Shown in pieces: positions 1 to 8,361 of a stretch of DNA of 59,089 nt. The stretch covers positions 1-59,089 of IMG/VR virus record IMGVR_UViG_3300012936_000014; one strand, given 5' to 3'. The notes beneath the pieces are model-generated. The model was not told the origin of the DNA. It did not search any database and saw only the letters and a list, made by a program, of their open reading frames with translations. The position numbers and the translations under genes are program-made. Source of the DNA: a virus. The stretch's first letter is position 1, and the number at the start of each line of letters is the position of its first letter.

Positions 1-1060
1 CGCATCAGTAATACCATATCCACCAAGTGTGGTTGGTTTTCCTGTAAGGTCAGCAAACGCAACGGTTGTTAAATAATCTGTACCTGCCACTGCCGCTGAA
101 ATGTTTCCTGCACCGTCTGCTTTGACTATTCCTGTGATAGCACCAACAATTGGATCTGTTTCTGTAACTGTCAAACCTGTAACAGTTGCACCCGTAAAGT
201 CAACTTGTGTTCCGCTTGGGAAGTCAACACTAGTACCACTACTACCTATTGACACTAATGTTGTTTGTGTTGTACCAATGTTTACATTACCTGGTTGTAA
301 TGCTCCACTACCACCTGTAATATTTGCATCACCACCTATGCTGTTTATTTCAACAGCATCACCACCTGAGATTGCTAAATCATTGCCATCTGCAACACCT
401 GCTCCTACTGCCTCTGCTTCTAAACCAGTACCAGTCAAAGAACCGCCTGTTGTAAGTGCATCTGTTATTCCATAACCTGCAAGTGTAGTCGGTTTTCCTG
501 ATAATGAACCAAATGCTCCATCAAATCCTGTAATAGTAATATTGCCTTCTGCATTACTGGCTGTGGTAATACCTGTGCCGCCAAGTATTAGGAAACTTTC
601 ACCTTCACTAATAGTTCTAATAGTAGAGTCATCAGCACCTACACCAATGTTGGTAAATGCCGCTCCACCACCACCGCCTCCACTGATTGTGATATTGCCT
701 GAACCTAGAAGACTTTCTCCATTTACGGTTTTGATGTTTGTTCCGCTTACCAATGCTGATTGTGCATCAGTAATACCGTACCCTGATATTGTAGTTGGAG
801 TGCTTGTAATATTTGAAAATGCTATTGTAACACCAGTTAGAGCACTACCATCTATTGCTGGTAAAGCACCTGTAAGTGTTGTGGCGTTTAATGTGCCGTT
901 TACACTATCAACCAATACAGTAGAATCTGCGGCTACAACGTCTATTGATTGCGTTGAACCACTTTGTATTACAATACTTGATGTAGCATTTGTAATTGCA
1001 GTGTCAACTTGTGTTTGTGTGTATGCATCTGTAATGCCATATCCTGCAAGTGTAGTTGGG
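1..1060 (-). repeat. GYGITDA-type coding repeats in fibre gene
   Basis: Copies encoding P-T-T-(L/I)-x-GYGITDA lie near 2-30, 454-495, 762-800 and 1025-1060. A further copy lies in the separate fibre gene near 23966-24000. Spacing is irregular (roughly 260-450 bases), so this is a protein-level repeat and not a tandem DNA array. Confidence 0.75.
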
Positions 1061-1332
1061 GTGTTTGTTAAATTACTGTAATCAAGGCTTGCACTAATTG
1101 ATCCTGTAGCTGTAATATTACCTGTGATATTTAAATTACCAATACCTGTAATATCATTACCGCTGAGATCTAAATTACCACCAAGAGCGGGAGTTGTATC
1201 TGAACCTAGTGTAGTAGTAGTGCCTGTGTATACTTCATCAAAGTTGTCATTGATTTTGTCAAATGCTGAACGAAGGCTTTCACCGTCTCCTGTTAATTCA
1301 CCTGATCCAATGTTAATTGTTTGCTTTGCCAT
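1..1332 (-). CDS. Tail-fibre-like structural protein, 3' end cut by window edge
   Basis: The gene opens at ATG 1332 behind an AAGGTGG ribosome site and stays open for 444 codons to base 1, so its end lies outside the window. The N-terminus has the module NIGSGELTGDGESLRSAFDK, also found in the fibre genes at 20956 and 24498. The body is low-complexity Gly/Thr/Ser sequence with at least four copies of a GYGITDA-type repeat, typical of beta-rich phage fibres. It probably forms part of a tail fibre or baseplate appendage. The exact T4 counterpart cannot be assigned. Confidence 0.8.
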   Translation of the reverse strand, partial: MAKQTINIGSGELTGDGESLRSAFDKINDNFDEVYTGTTTTLGSDTTPALGGNLDLSGNDITGIGNLNITGNITATGSISASLDYSNLTNTPTTLAGYGITDAYTQTQVDTAITNATSSIVIQSGSTQSIDVVAADSTVLVDSVNGTLNATTLTGALPAIDGSALTGVTIAFSNITSTPTTISGYGITDAQSALVSGTNIKTVNGESLLGSGNITISGGGGGGAAFTNIGVGADDSTIRTISEGESFLILGGTGITTASNAEGNITITGFDGAFGSLSGKPTTLAGYGITDALTTGGSLTGTGLEAEAVGAGVADGNDLAISGGDAVEINSIGGDANITGGSGALQPGNVNIGTTQTTLVSIGSSGTSVDFPSGTQVDFTGATVTGLTVTETDPIVGAITGIVKADGAGNISAAVAGTDYLTTVAFADLTGKPTTLGGYGITDA

Positions 1333-1341
1333 TTTTCCACC

Positions 1342-1746
1342 TTAATGATTTAATTTTATACTAGTTACACTACCGTCAGTCCAATTAGAAATATATACTC
1401 GTACCCAAACAAAGTTACCTGTAAAATTATATGATTTACTAGAAGTTTCGTTTGCAGTGTATTCTAGTTTAGTAGAGGTGCTCATAACTAGTTTTCCAGT
1501 AGTATCAATAGTTTGTCCACTACCTAGTGCTATTGGAAAATAATCATCTGCTGTAGGATTAATAGCAAGAGTTCCTTGCAATTCTATATTGCCTAAAAAT
1601 CCATTTAGGTCAATTTGAAGTGTGTGTAATCCGTCACTACGTCCGTAGTATCCGTCACCTTTGAATTTTTCACCTGTATGGGTTTGTACGCTACTATCCC
1701 CTACATGTGTTTGATTTGATATAATTGTTTCACTATTGCTTGGCAT
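1342..1746 (-). CDS. Small virion-type protein, unknown function
   Basis: 134 aa if started at ATG 1746; a start at 1770 would add eight residues. I prefer 1746 because a late-type box GATAAATA ends exactly 5 nt upstream, although no Shine-Dalgarno is present. The product is rich in Thr, Ser, Asn and Gly with alternating hydrophobic residues, consistent with a beta-structured virion decoration or fibre-associated protein. A GFLGNIELQGTLAINP stretch stands out, but I do not recognise a named family. It lies directly upstream of the fibre gene at 1-1332. Confidence 0.65.
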   Translation of the reverse strand: MPSNSETIISNQTHVGDSSVQTHTGEKFKGDGYYGRSDGLHTLQIDLNGFLGNIELQGTLAINPTADDYFPIALGSGQTIDTTGKLVMSTSTKLEYTANETSSKSYNFTGNFVWVRVYISNWTDGSVTSIKLNH

Positions 1747-1750
1747 AGTA

Positions 1751-2410
1751 TTATTTATCAGAATTAGCATATGACACTAATTTGTCAATACGCTGAACTT
1801 TTCCGATAAACAAGTTCAATAGTTGTAGTATTTTGTCGTCTCTTACGAAAAAGTAGAATCCTCTACAAAACCCGTTATTTTCTATTGTTTCTAAGCACAC
1901 ACGCCCTGCTTTTGCTTTTCCTGGATTGTTCCTTATCCAACTTGCAAGATTGGCGTCTACTGTGCTATCTAAAGTAACCTTGTACAAATATTCAGGTTCT
2001 TCTTCTAGGACAATTACATTTTTTTCAAGTGTGGGTAAATTTTGGTTAGGTTCCCAAAACTCAAATGTAGATTTTATTTTTTCACTTATGTATTGAAGCC
2101 AATCATAATCATGTGAGTAAACCTGCATGTAAGGATTTTGTATACGAAGTTTATAATCATCTTGTTTTGAAAATTCAATATAAAGATCTCTAGCTTCAAG
2201 AAAGGTTTCAACTTCATATTTGTGTTCTTTTAGATAAGCTACTCTAATTAATGGCAATCCTTGATCATATTTTTGTTGTAGCCTATCTATTTCTTGTTTT
2301 GCAAAAGAAAGATTTTTGTCGCGAAAAATATGTCCTAGATTGTTTTTTAAAGTGACTTTATAAGGATATTGATCATAGAATAGTTTTGTAGTTTCAAACC
2401 TTTTCAACAA
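1751..2410 (-). CDS. Conserved-looking phage protein, unknown function
   Basis: 219 aa, soluble, rich in charged and aromatic residues, with no membrane segment and no motif I can assign. It starts inside the end of clpA (17-bp overlap), which implies translational coupling. It may therefore be made together with ClpA, but nothing in the sequence shows a direct functional link. Confidence 0.7.
   Translation of the reverse strand: MLKRFETTKLFYDQYPYKVTLKNNLGHIFRDKNLSFAKQEIDRLQQKYDQGLPLIRVAYLKEHKYEVETFLEARDLYIEFSKQDDYKLRIQNPYMQVYSHDYDWLQYISEKIKSTFEFWEPNQNLPTLEKNVIVLEEEPEYLYKVTLDSTVDANLASWIRNNPGKAKAGRVCLETIENNGFCRGFYFFVRDDKILQLLNLFIGKVQRIDKLVSYANSDK
1752..1759 (-). promoter_or_regulatory. Late-type promoter box GATAAATA
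   Basis: Matches the T4 late consensus core (TATAAATA) at seven of eight bases. It overlaps the stop of the upstream gene and sits 5 nt before ATG 1746, so the predicted transcript start is the A of the start codon. Confidence 0.5.
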
Positions 2411-4634
2411 CTTTTGTTCCTTTGGTTTCTAAAACAATTTCGCCTTTAGCAATATTTACATTTAATTTGCCACCGTCTTTAAGATCACCAAACAACAGTT
2501 CTCTAGCCAATTTACGTTTTATTTCTCTATCAATCACACGTTGTAAAGGTCTTGCACCCATTTTAGGATCAAATCCTTTTTCAACAAGGTAATCTAATGT
2601 TTCGTCACTTACAGTGATTTTTACATTTTTGTCTTTAACCATATCTTTAAGTTCAACTAGGAACTTGCCAACAATCTTCATCATAGTTTCTTTGCTAAGT
2701 TTTGCAAATGTTACAACACCATCTAGTCTGTTTCTAAATTCTGGAGCAAAGTATTTCTTCAGTGCACCGTCTTCATATTCTTTTTCGAAGTCTTCCATAA
2801 ACCCAATATTATTCTTCTCAGCCTCGGCAGCACCTAAGTTGGTTGTTAGGATAAGGATACAATTACGTGCATCAGCTTCTTTACCGTTTGACCCTGTGAC
2901 CTTACCATTGTCCATAATTTGTAACAATACTTGTGATACGTCTGGATGTGCTTTTTCAATCTCATCAAGTAGTAGAACACAATTAGGATTTTCTTGTAAA
3001 CGTTCAATAAGTAAGCCACCTTTTTCTTCATGTCCGACATAACCTGGAGGTGAACCTAAAAGTTTACTTACACTATGGCGTTCTTGATATTCACTCATAT
3101 CAAAGCGTACAAGTTTGACACCTAAGTTACTTGCAAGAGCTTTTGCAGTTTCTGTCTTACCTGTGCCTGTTGGACCCATAAACACAAATGCACCAATAGG
3201 TTTATCACTTGCTTTCAATCCTGCTTGACTTACAAGAATTTTATCGACAACATCTTCTACTGCTTTATCTTGGCCGTAAACTTGTCCTTTTATGTTGTGT
3301 TCTAGATTCGCAAGATTCTCAGTTTCCTTTTCAGCAACTTGTTCTGTTGGTAGGTTAACTGCTTTTGCTAATTCAAATTGAATATTACTTGCTGTAACAA
3401 CTTTCTTTTTTACTTCAGGCTGTAGATTAAATCTTGAACATGCTTGATCAATCAAATCAATTGCTTTGTCAGGAAGTTTTTTATCTGCTTGATATTTTAC
3501 ACTTAATTTAATTGCTTCATCGATTGCTTCTTGTGTAATTTCTGTCGCATGATAGTCTTCATAATATTTTTTAATACCATTTAGAATATCATTAGTTACT
3601 TCAGGTGACGGCTCATCAACTGTAACACGCTGGAATCGTCTCATTAATGCACGATCCTTTTCAAAATACTTGCGATACTCTTCCCAAGTGGTTGAAGCAA
3701 CAACTTTTAAATCACCTTTGGTAAGAGCAGGTTTCAACATATTTGCAAGGTCATTTGAACTGTTGCCTCCTCCTGCACCAGCACCGTTCATCATATGTGC
3801 TTCATCTACAAACATAATTGTTTTGCCTTGCTTTTTAAGGCCTGCTAATACAAGTTTGAAACGCTCTTCAAAATCACCTCTATATTTTGAACCAGCAAGC
3901 ATAGCACCTATATCAAGATTATATACCTTAAATTCTTTCAAAAATTCTGGAACATTGCCTTGCACTATATTGAAAGCCATACCTTCTGCAATAGCAGTCT
4001 TACCTACACCAGGATCGCCCACCAATAGCACATTATTTTTACTACGTCTACCTAATGCTAATGCAATGCTATCTAGTTCTTCTTCTCTTCCTATTACAGG
4101 ATCAATCTTATTACTTTTAACTTCTTCATTAAGATTTGTAGTGAAAGCTCGTAATGCACGTTGTGAAGCACCAGTCATTTCTTCGTCTTCAAATCCAGTT
4201 TCAAATTCTGCTTGTAGATATTCTGCAAATTTCTCTTTTACAATTCCTGACTTTTCCATAAAGTAATTTGCATGTGTTTTCTTTTCTGATAGAATAGATA
4301 ACGCAACATCGCTTAATTCGATGTTAGGACGCCCTGCAAACAAAACTTGTGTAAATGCTCTGTTCAAACAGCGTTCAACAGTTTGTGTTTTTTTTGGCTT
4401 GTACTTTGGATCTTCTATTTTGATATCATTCATCTCATTTTTTAAATGATGTTCTAAGTTGCTTTTCAAAAAGTCAACGTCTGCTCCGAATCCTTTACAA
4501 AGATTATAAAATGTTTCACTACATGTCATAGCAAACAACAGATGTTCTAGTGTTACGAACTCATGTCCTAACTTTTTTGCATCTTTTATGCTTTTATCAA
4601 ATACCAGTTGTAAATCTTTAGATGGTTCAACCAT
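2394..4634 (-). CDS. clpA: ClpA-like double-AAA+ unfoldase
   Basis: 746 aa, the usual ClpA length. The N-terminal Clp repeat domain covers about residues 1-150. The first AAA+ module has Walker A GDPGVGKT near residue 206 and Walker B FVDEAH. The second has GPTGTGKT near 487 and LLLDEIEKAH. An IGF tripeptide near residue 609 matches the position of the IGL/IGF loop that docks ClpA or ClpX onto ClpP, so this protein is expected to feed substrates to a ClpP, and one is encoded at 47532-48119. The order ClpA, deformylase, DnaJ in overlapping genes suggests a protein-quality operon. Degradation targets cannot be inferred. Confidence 0.95.
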   Translation of the reverse strand: MVEPSKDLQLVFDKSIKDAKKLGHEFVTLEHLLFAMTCSETFYNLCKGFGADVDFLKSNLEHHLKNEMNDIKIEDPKYKPKKTQTVERCLNRAFTQVLFAGRPNIELSDVALSILSEKKTHANYFMEKSGIVKEKFAEYLQAEFETGFEDEEMTGASQRALRAFTTNLNEEVKSNKIDPVIGREEELDSIALALGRRSKNNVLLVGDPGVGKTAIAEGMAFNIVQGNVPEFLKEFKVYNLDIGAMLAGSKYRGDFEERFKLVLAGLKKQGKTIMFVDEAHMMNGAGAGGGNSSNDLANMLKPALTKGDLKVVASTTWEEYRKYFEKDRALMRRFQRVTVDEPSPEVTNDILNGIKKYYEDYHATEITQEAIDEAIKLSVKYQADKKLPDKAIDLIDQACSRFNLQPEVKKKVVTASNIQFELAKAVNLPTEQVAEKETENLANLEHNIKGQVYGQDKAVEDVVDKILVSQAGLKASDKPIGAFVFMGPTGTGKTETAKALASNLGVKLVRFDMSEYQERHSVSKLLGSPPGYVGHEEKGGLLIERLQENPNCVLLLDEIEKAHPDVSQVLLQIMDNGKVTGSNGKEADARNCILILTTNLGAAEAEKNNIGFMEDFEKEYEDGALKKYFAPEFRNRLDGVVTFAKLSKETMMKIVGKFLVELKDMVKDKNVKITVSDETLDYLVEKGFDPKMGARPLQRVIDREIKRKLARELLFGDLKDGGKLNVNIAKGEIVLETKGTKVVEKV

Positions 4635-5124
4635 TAATTAATTTCCTTTGTTTTTTCTTTGCCATATCTAATTTCAGTCTAGACACTCTATCAGTAAATT
4701 CTATTCCTTGCAGATGATCATACTCATGAGCAAAACATCTTGCATCTATACCTGTAAACTCTAGTATACATTCTTTCTCATCAATGTCAAGAAATTTGGC
4801 AACCAAACTCTTGGGTCTTCTTATATTTAATACTAATCCTATATGACTTAAACACCCTTCTTTTGCAAGAATCGTGTCTTCACTAACTTCTAAAATAACT
4901 GGATTTACAACTGCAAAAGGTTTTGTAATTTCTGGATGTTCTAAAGGACGCATAACAAATATCTGTGCATCTAAACCGACTTGATTTGCAGATAATCCTA
5001 AACCATTTTTTGCCATCATAATTTGACACATTTCTCCTGAGATTGTTTTTACATCCATTTCGGAAAAGAAAAATGGTTTTACTTTTGTTTGTAACCAAGG
5101 ATCTGGGCTTTTAATAAGTTCCAT
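4627..5124 (-). CDS. def: Peptide deformylase
   Basis: 165 aa. It removes the N-formyl group from nascent proteins with a bound metal. All three family motifs are present: GLGLSANQVG near residue 42, EGCLS near 89, and HEYDHLQG near 134, whose Cys and two His ligate the metal and whose Glu is catalytic. At this length it keeps more C-terminal sequence than the shortest phage deformylases. It overlaps clpA by 8 bp and dnaJ by 14 bp, so the three are probably translated from one message. Confidence 0.95.
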   Translation of the reverse strand: MELIKSPDPWLQTKVKPFFFSEMDVKTISGEMCQIMMAKNGLGLSANQVGLDAQIFVMRPLEHPEITKPFAVVNPVILEVSEDTILAKEGCLSHIGLVLNIRRPKSLVAKFLDIDEKECILEFTGIDARCFAHEYDHLQGIEFTDRVSRLKLDMAKKKQRKLING

Positions 5125-5929
5125 CTTTAATACCTTTTATTTTAATTAGTTGAGCTTCTGTAAGTTCCGGCATCATTGTGTCAAGTTTTACATACACGTT
5201 ACCCTGCCGTCCTGTATTTACATCAGGCACTCCGTGTCCTGATATACTAAAAGTAGTTCCAGGTTTTGTGCCTTGCGGAATATGCAAACTAAATTTTCTT
5301 TCTGCTGGTGTTATAATTTCTAAATTTGTTCCTAGCATTAAATCAAAAATGTTAATCACTTTATTTGTGTATATATTGTTACCGTCTCTACGCCAGTTAC
5401 GATCTGGACGTACTTTTATTTTTACTATCAAATTACCTTTAGGCAATTGACTAATAGAGTCATCTCCTAATCCTGCATATCTAACATTTGCGCCATGATC
5501 GACACCTGGAGGAATATGTGCATCTAAAAATTCTTTTCGTCCGCTTGGAAGATTATACTGTATGCTTATAGGCGCACCAGTAAATACTTGTTTGAAATCT
5601 ATAGTATACACTACAGTCACGTCTTGATTTTTAGGTTGTCTACGGCCCTGTCCTCCGAATCCAAATTGTGCAAATATATCTTCAAAATTTGCGCCCATCC
5701 CTCCTTGGAATGGATTACCAGTGTTGAATTGGAATTGTGGTTGCGGATTATCGTATTGTTGTTTTTTGTTAGGATCTTTTAATGTATCGTATGCCTCATT
5801 TATACCTGCAAAAGTTGCATGATCACCGCCACGGTCAGGATGATGCTTTAATGCAAGTTTTTTATATGCTTTTTTAATTTCATCAGGAGAGGCATTCCGA
5901 GGCACGCCTAGACGTTCATAGTAATCCAT
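5111..5929 (-). CDS. DnaJ/CbpA-type J-domain co-chaperone
   Basis: 272 aa. The N-terminal J domain has the HPD motif near residues 31-33, which stimulates DnaK ATPase. It is followed by a Gly/Phe/Asn/Gln-rich linker and a C-terminal beta-sandwich substrate-binding region. No cysteine-rich zinc finger is present, so it resembles CbpA (type II) rather than canonical DnaJ. It presumably recruits the host DnaK. It is the first gene of the dnaJ-def-clpA run. Confidence 0.93.
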   Translation of the reverse strand: MDYYERLGVPRNASPDEIKKAYKKLALKHHPDRGGDHATFAGINEAYDTLKDPNKKQQYDNPQPQFQFNTGNPFQGGMGANFEDIFAQFGFGGQGRRQPKNQDVTVVYTIDFKQVFTGAPISIQYNLPSGRKEFLDAHIPPGVDHGANVRYAGLGDDSISQLPKGNLIVKIKVRPDRNWRRDGNNIYTNKVINIFDLMLGTNLEIITPAERKFSLHIPQGTKPGTTFSISGHGVPDVNTGRQGNVYVKLDTMMPELTEAQLIKIKGIKDGTY

Positions 5930-5946
5930 ACTATTACTTATTGTGT

Positions 5947-6324
5947 TTATTTTCTAGACTTGTCAGTTCCGGTATATAGTCCAAACCATGCCGCACCAGC
6001 ACCAACTACAATACTAATCAAACCTGATTGTTCCATTGTAGGGTCTGCTAAATTCATATACCAAATAACACATTTGTAAAGTAGTATAATGTACACTGTC
6101 AAGAATAGTCTCGGAAAAATTCTCCAAGCATCTACAGCTCGTGCCATGTGAATAACTTTAGCATACGGATTAGGACCTAAGTCTTTAACACTTGTATCAA
6201 CTTCTAAATCTAATTTAACTTTTTTAGTTGCACCTGTACTGCTGGCAGGTACTACAACTTCAGCATCTGCCTTTGGTGTTTCAACCTTTGCAGGTTCTAG
6301 ATCTTCAAGTTTTCTTCTTGGCAT
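5947..6324 (-). CDS. Membrane protein, holin candidate
   Basis: 125 aa. A charged N-terminal half of about 60 residues precedes two hydrophobic segments (near FLTVYIILLYKCVIWY and SGLISIVVGAGAAWFGLY) and a short basic tail. A GGAGGGC ribosome site precedes ATG 6324. It overlaps the upstream membrane gene by 20 bp and lies in the lysis cassette after the endolysin and spanins, which makes a holin role plausible but unproven. Confidence 0.75.
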   Translation of the reverse strand: MPRRKLEDLEPAKVETPKADAEVVVPASSTGATKKVKLDLEVDTSVKDLGPNPYAKVIHMARAVDAWRIFPRLFLTVYIILLYKCVIWYMNLADPTMEQSGLISIVVGAGAAWFGLYTGTDKSRK

Positions 6325-6601
6325 TTTTGCCCTCCAATTTTTCTAAACGTGCTTCAAGCTCGTCTATTTTAGATGTTATTTTGGGATATTTTACACGCCA
6401 AGCATTTGGATCATTTTGAAACCAAGTCCATCCCCAGCGTATGGCTAGATATTCTAATGTTGCGTCAAATTTATTTACTGCCCATATTGCCATTCTAGTA
6501 TCTTTAAACCAGAATAGGAATGCCGCACCAAATAAAGATCCTGCAAGAGCTGTGTATATCCACAGTCTATCAGACGCCATTCTTTCTATCATTTCCCACA
6601 T
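6305..6601 (-). CDS. Small membrane protein with C-terminal coiled coil
   Basis: 98 aa with one clear N-terminal transmembrane segment (about residues 15-33) and a Lys/Glu-rich heptad-like tail. The ribosome site GGGAGAG precedes the start. It sits between the o-spanin and the holin candidate, so it could be a holin, antiholin or other lysis accessory. No family recognised. Confidence 0.75.
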   Translation of the reverse strand: MWEMIERMASDRLWIYTALAGSLFGAAFLFWFKDTRMAIWAVNKFDATLEYLAIRWGWTWFQNDPNAWRVKYPKITSKIDELEARLEKLEGKNAKKKT

Positions 6602-6628
6602 AGTCTCTCCCTCATTAACTATGTGTAT

Positions 6629-7024
6629 TTATTTAGATTTGGTTTCTTCTTCTGGTTTCAAAGCGTCTTCGTAATATACGATTATTTCGTTTTGCTGTTC
6701 TAAGAATCTACGTAAGTCTGCTATATTTAAAGCAAGATTTTCATAGTCTTTCATTGATAAAACTACATAGGCAAGCTCGCCGTGTTCAGCAGTGAACTCT
6801 TTCACAAAGGCGTCATAGTTGTCTTTTGTAACAACGTATACCCTAGTATCAACTAGATCAACGGGTTTTGGTCGAGCTACTATCGGTACTGTTGTCTTCT
6901 CTATCTGTGTTACTATCTTCACTTCCGGTTCCGGAATCAGACTGCAACCAGTTAGGAAGAGGAGTGTCCCCGTCACCGCCAGTAACATCTTCAAGCTCGC
7001 GCCATAGTTTAGCTGTGGCACCAT
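6629..7024 (-). CDS. o-spanin-like outer-membrane lipoprotein
   Basis: 131 aa. A short leader and hydrophobic core end in the lipobox LTGCS, so Cys would be lipidated and anchored to the outer membrane; the remaining ~105 residues are periplasmic. The first 167 bp overlap the 3' part of the i-spanin gene in another frame, the classic Rz/Rz1-type arrangement. Together the pair would fuse inner and outer membranes at the last step of lysis. It is longer than lambda Rz1. Confidence 0.85.
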   Translation of the reverse strand: MVPQLNYGASLKMLLAVTGTLLFLTGCSLIPEPEVKIVTQIEKTTVPIVARPKPVDLVDTRVYVVTKDNYDAFVKEFTAEHGELAYVVLSMKDYENLALNIADLRRFLEQQNEIIVYYEDALKPEEETKSK

Positions 7025-7346
7025 TCATCCTTCCTTCTAAGTTTGCACTATCTCTTATAGCATCTTGAACTAGATCTAGTTCGCGTAATCTGTTACGCAA
7101 ACTATCTCCGTATTGTTCTGCTTTTTGCAAATCATTTTGCAATTTTTTTGTAAGTTCTGCACTTTTTATAGCATCAGCTTGCAATGTTGCAATGCTAGAT
7201 TCAGCTGTATCTACAGCAACTTCTAGTTTTGCATTATTCTCTTGCAAAACAGCAATACGTGCTTGTGTTTGTTTATAGTACCAACTACCAGCACCTGCCA
7301 TTGCAAGCATTAACATAAAAAATACAATTGCTAACTTTGCGCCCAT
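6858..7346 (-). CDS. i-spanin-like inner-membrane protein
   Basis: 162 aa. An N-terminal membrane segment (about residues 5-24) leads into a long heptad-rich coiled coil (about 30-110). The C-terminal 35 residues are Ser/Asp/Thr-rich, in the part that overlaps the o-spanin gene. Predicted to span the periplasm and bind the lipoprotein partner. ATG 7346 lies 5 nt after a GATAAATA late box that overlaps the endolysin stop codon, with no Shine-Dalgarno. Confidence 0.85.
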   Translation of the reverse strand: MGAKLAIVFFMLMLAMAGAGSWYYKQTQARIAVLQENNAKLEVAVDTAESSIATLQADAIKSAELTKKLQNDLQKAEQYGDSLRNRLRELDLVQDAIRDSANLEGRMNGATAKLWRELEDVTGGDGDTPLPNWLQSDSGTGSEDSNTDREDNSTDSSSTKTR

Positions 7347-7351
7347 GCTAC

Positions 7352-7359
7352 TATTTATC
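7352..7359 (-). promoter_or_regulatory. Late-type promoter box GATAAATA
   Basis: Box overlaps the endolysin stop codon and ends 5 nt before the i-spanin ATG, predicting a leaderless late transcript for the spanin pair. Confidence 0.5.
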
Positions 7360-8203
7360 CTAGCAACTTTCCCAATGTTTTAGGACCAACAATACCATCA
7401 GCAGTAAGTCCGTTTGAACTTTGCCACTCTTTTACAATACGTGCAGTGCCAGGTCCAAATATACCATCAGCAGGTGAAATATCAAGTTTTTCTTGTACTT
7501 CGGCTACTAATGGACCACGTGATCCTTGACGGATTGTTTGATTGTAATCTACTTCTGGTTCTTCGTAATCCCCACCTAATACATCCATAGCATGTAGGTA
7601 ATGTTTCTTACGATCATCTAATCCTATAGTTCCGCCATTGATACGTTTTGTTGCACCAACAACGTCCATTGCATCACACCATTTGTTAATATTATTAGTA
7701 TCCCAAAACCAACATGCTGAGTCTAATGCACCTTTCTTAGTGCGTACATAATCTACTGCTTCTTCTGCTGACATGTCCATTTCTTCTGCGAATTTTGTAT
7801 AGTTGTATCTACCGGTGAGTTGAAGAATGCCGCCACCACGGAATGTCCACCCGTCACCGGAATCTGTATCACCGTTGTCCATTCTGTTTGCGTAAATGAC
7901 ATTAGCAATTTTTTCAGGTTGTCTATGATATTCATTAGCATCTCTACCTGCCCTTCTAAAATATTTAGGAAATATAGTGTTTAGTGCTTTGGCGCTATAA
8001 TTTAAGTTTTCACTTAAAACTCTAAAGCCGCCGGACTCATGTCCACACTGTGCGATAAACATTGCAACACGTTCTATTGTATCAACTTCCCATAACGGAA
8101 GTATTTCTAGCATTGCATTATACCAATCTCGCCAGTCGTCTCTATGAATTAATTCTTCAGCCATCCAAGGTTCGAAATCAAATTTAAAATGTTCTTTAGC
8201 CAT
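7355..8203 (-). CDS. Endolysin: GH19-like lysozyme with peptidoglycan-binding domain
   Basis: 282 aa from ATG 8203, chosen because an AGGA ribosome site lies 8 nt upstream; an upstream start at 8248 has none. The catalytic domain (about residues 10-200) has the chitinase-19-type features QCGHESGGF, with a likely catalytic Glu, and GGGILQLTGRYNY. The C-terminal ~65 residues form a peptidoglycan-binding repeat (DGIFGPGTARIVKEWQ, ADGIVGPKTLGKLLG). No export signal is seen, so release through a holin is expected. Spanins and holin candidates follow. Confidence 0.92.
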   Translation of the reverse strand: MAKEHFKFDFEPWMAEELIHRDDWRDWYNAMLEILPLWEVDTIERVAMFIAQCGHESGGFRVLSENLNYSAKALNTIFPKYFRRAGRDANEYHRQPEKIANVIYANRMDNGDTDSGDGWTFRGGGILQLTGRYNYTKFAEEMDMSAEEAVDYVRTKKGALDSACWFWDTNNINKWCDAMDVVGATKRINGGTIGLDDRKKHYLHAMDVLGGDYEEPEVDYNQTIRQGSRGPLVAEVQEKLDISPADGIFGPGTARIVKEWQSSNGLTADGIVGPKTLGKLLG

Positions 8204-8348
8204 TATCAGTGTCCTTTTTTTCACATGCCTTACAGCGACAATGATCACATACCCTTATTTGATATGTGGCGCCATTGTAATCAGTTTCTAAACGATGATA
8301 CGGTCCCCCACAATGTGATTCATGTCCGCAATTTTGACAGTTGTACAT
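8196..8348 (-). CDS. 50-aa Cys-rich zinc-ribbon-like protein
   Basis: Starts MYNCQNCGHESHC and continues to a second cluster CDHCRCKAC. Eight residues (7 Cys plus His) are arranged as CxxC knuckles that could bind one or two zinc ions. The gene overlaps the endolysin start by 8 bp. ATG 8348 follows a late box AATAAATA by exactly 5 nt and has no Shine-Dalgarno. Function unknown; its position at the head of the lysis cassette may matter for regulation. Confidence 0.7.
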   Translation of the reverse strand: MYNCQNCGHESHCGGPYHRLETDYNGATYQIRVCDHCRCKACEKKDTDNG

Positions 8349-8353
8349 ATAGA

Positions 8354-8361
8354 TATTTATT
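8354..8361 (-). promoter_or_regulatory. Late-type promoter box AATAAATA
   Basis: Lies at the 3' end of the upstream gene and 5 nt before ATG 8348; a candidate start of late transcription into the endolysin and spanin genes. Confidence 0.5.

Noticed and set aside
1-1060. Possible CRISPR-like repeat array
   Set aside because: Repeats are degenerate, in frame and unevenly spaced; they encode fibre protein repeats. No CRISPR array is seen anywhere in the window.
101-1345. Plus-strand open frames opposite the fibre gene
   Set aside because: They mirror the low-complexity minus-strand gene, have no ribosome sites and no recognisable product. The same holds for the frames opposite the giant fibre gene (e.g. 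25750-26136).
2846-3040. Minus-strand ORF inside clpA in another frame
   Set aside because: No ribosome site and wholly inside a well-conserved gene; a shadow frame.
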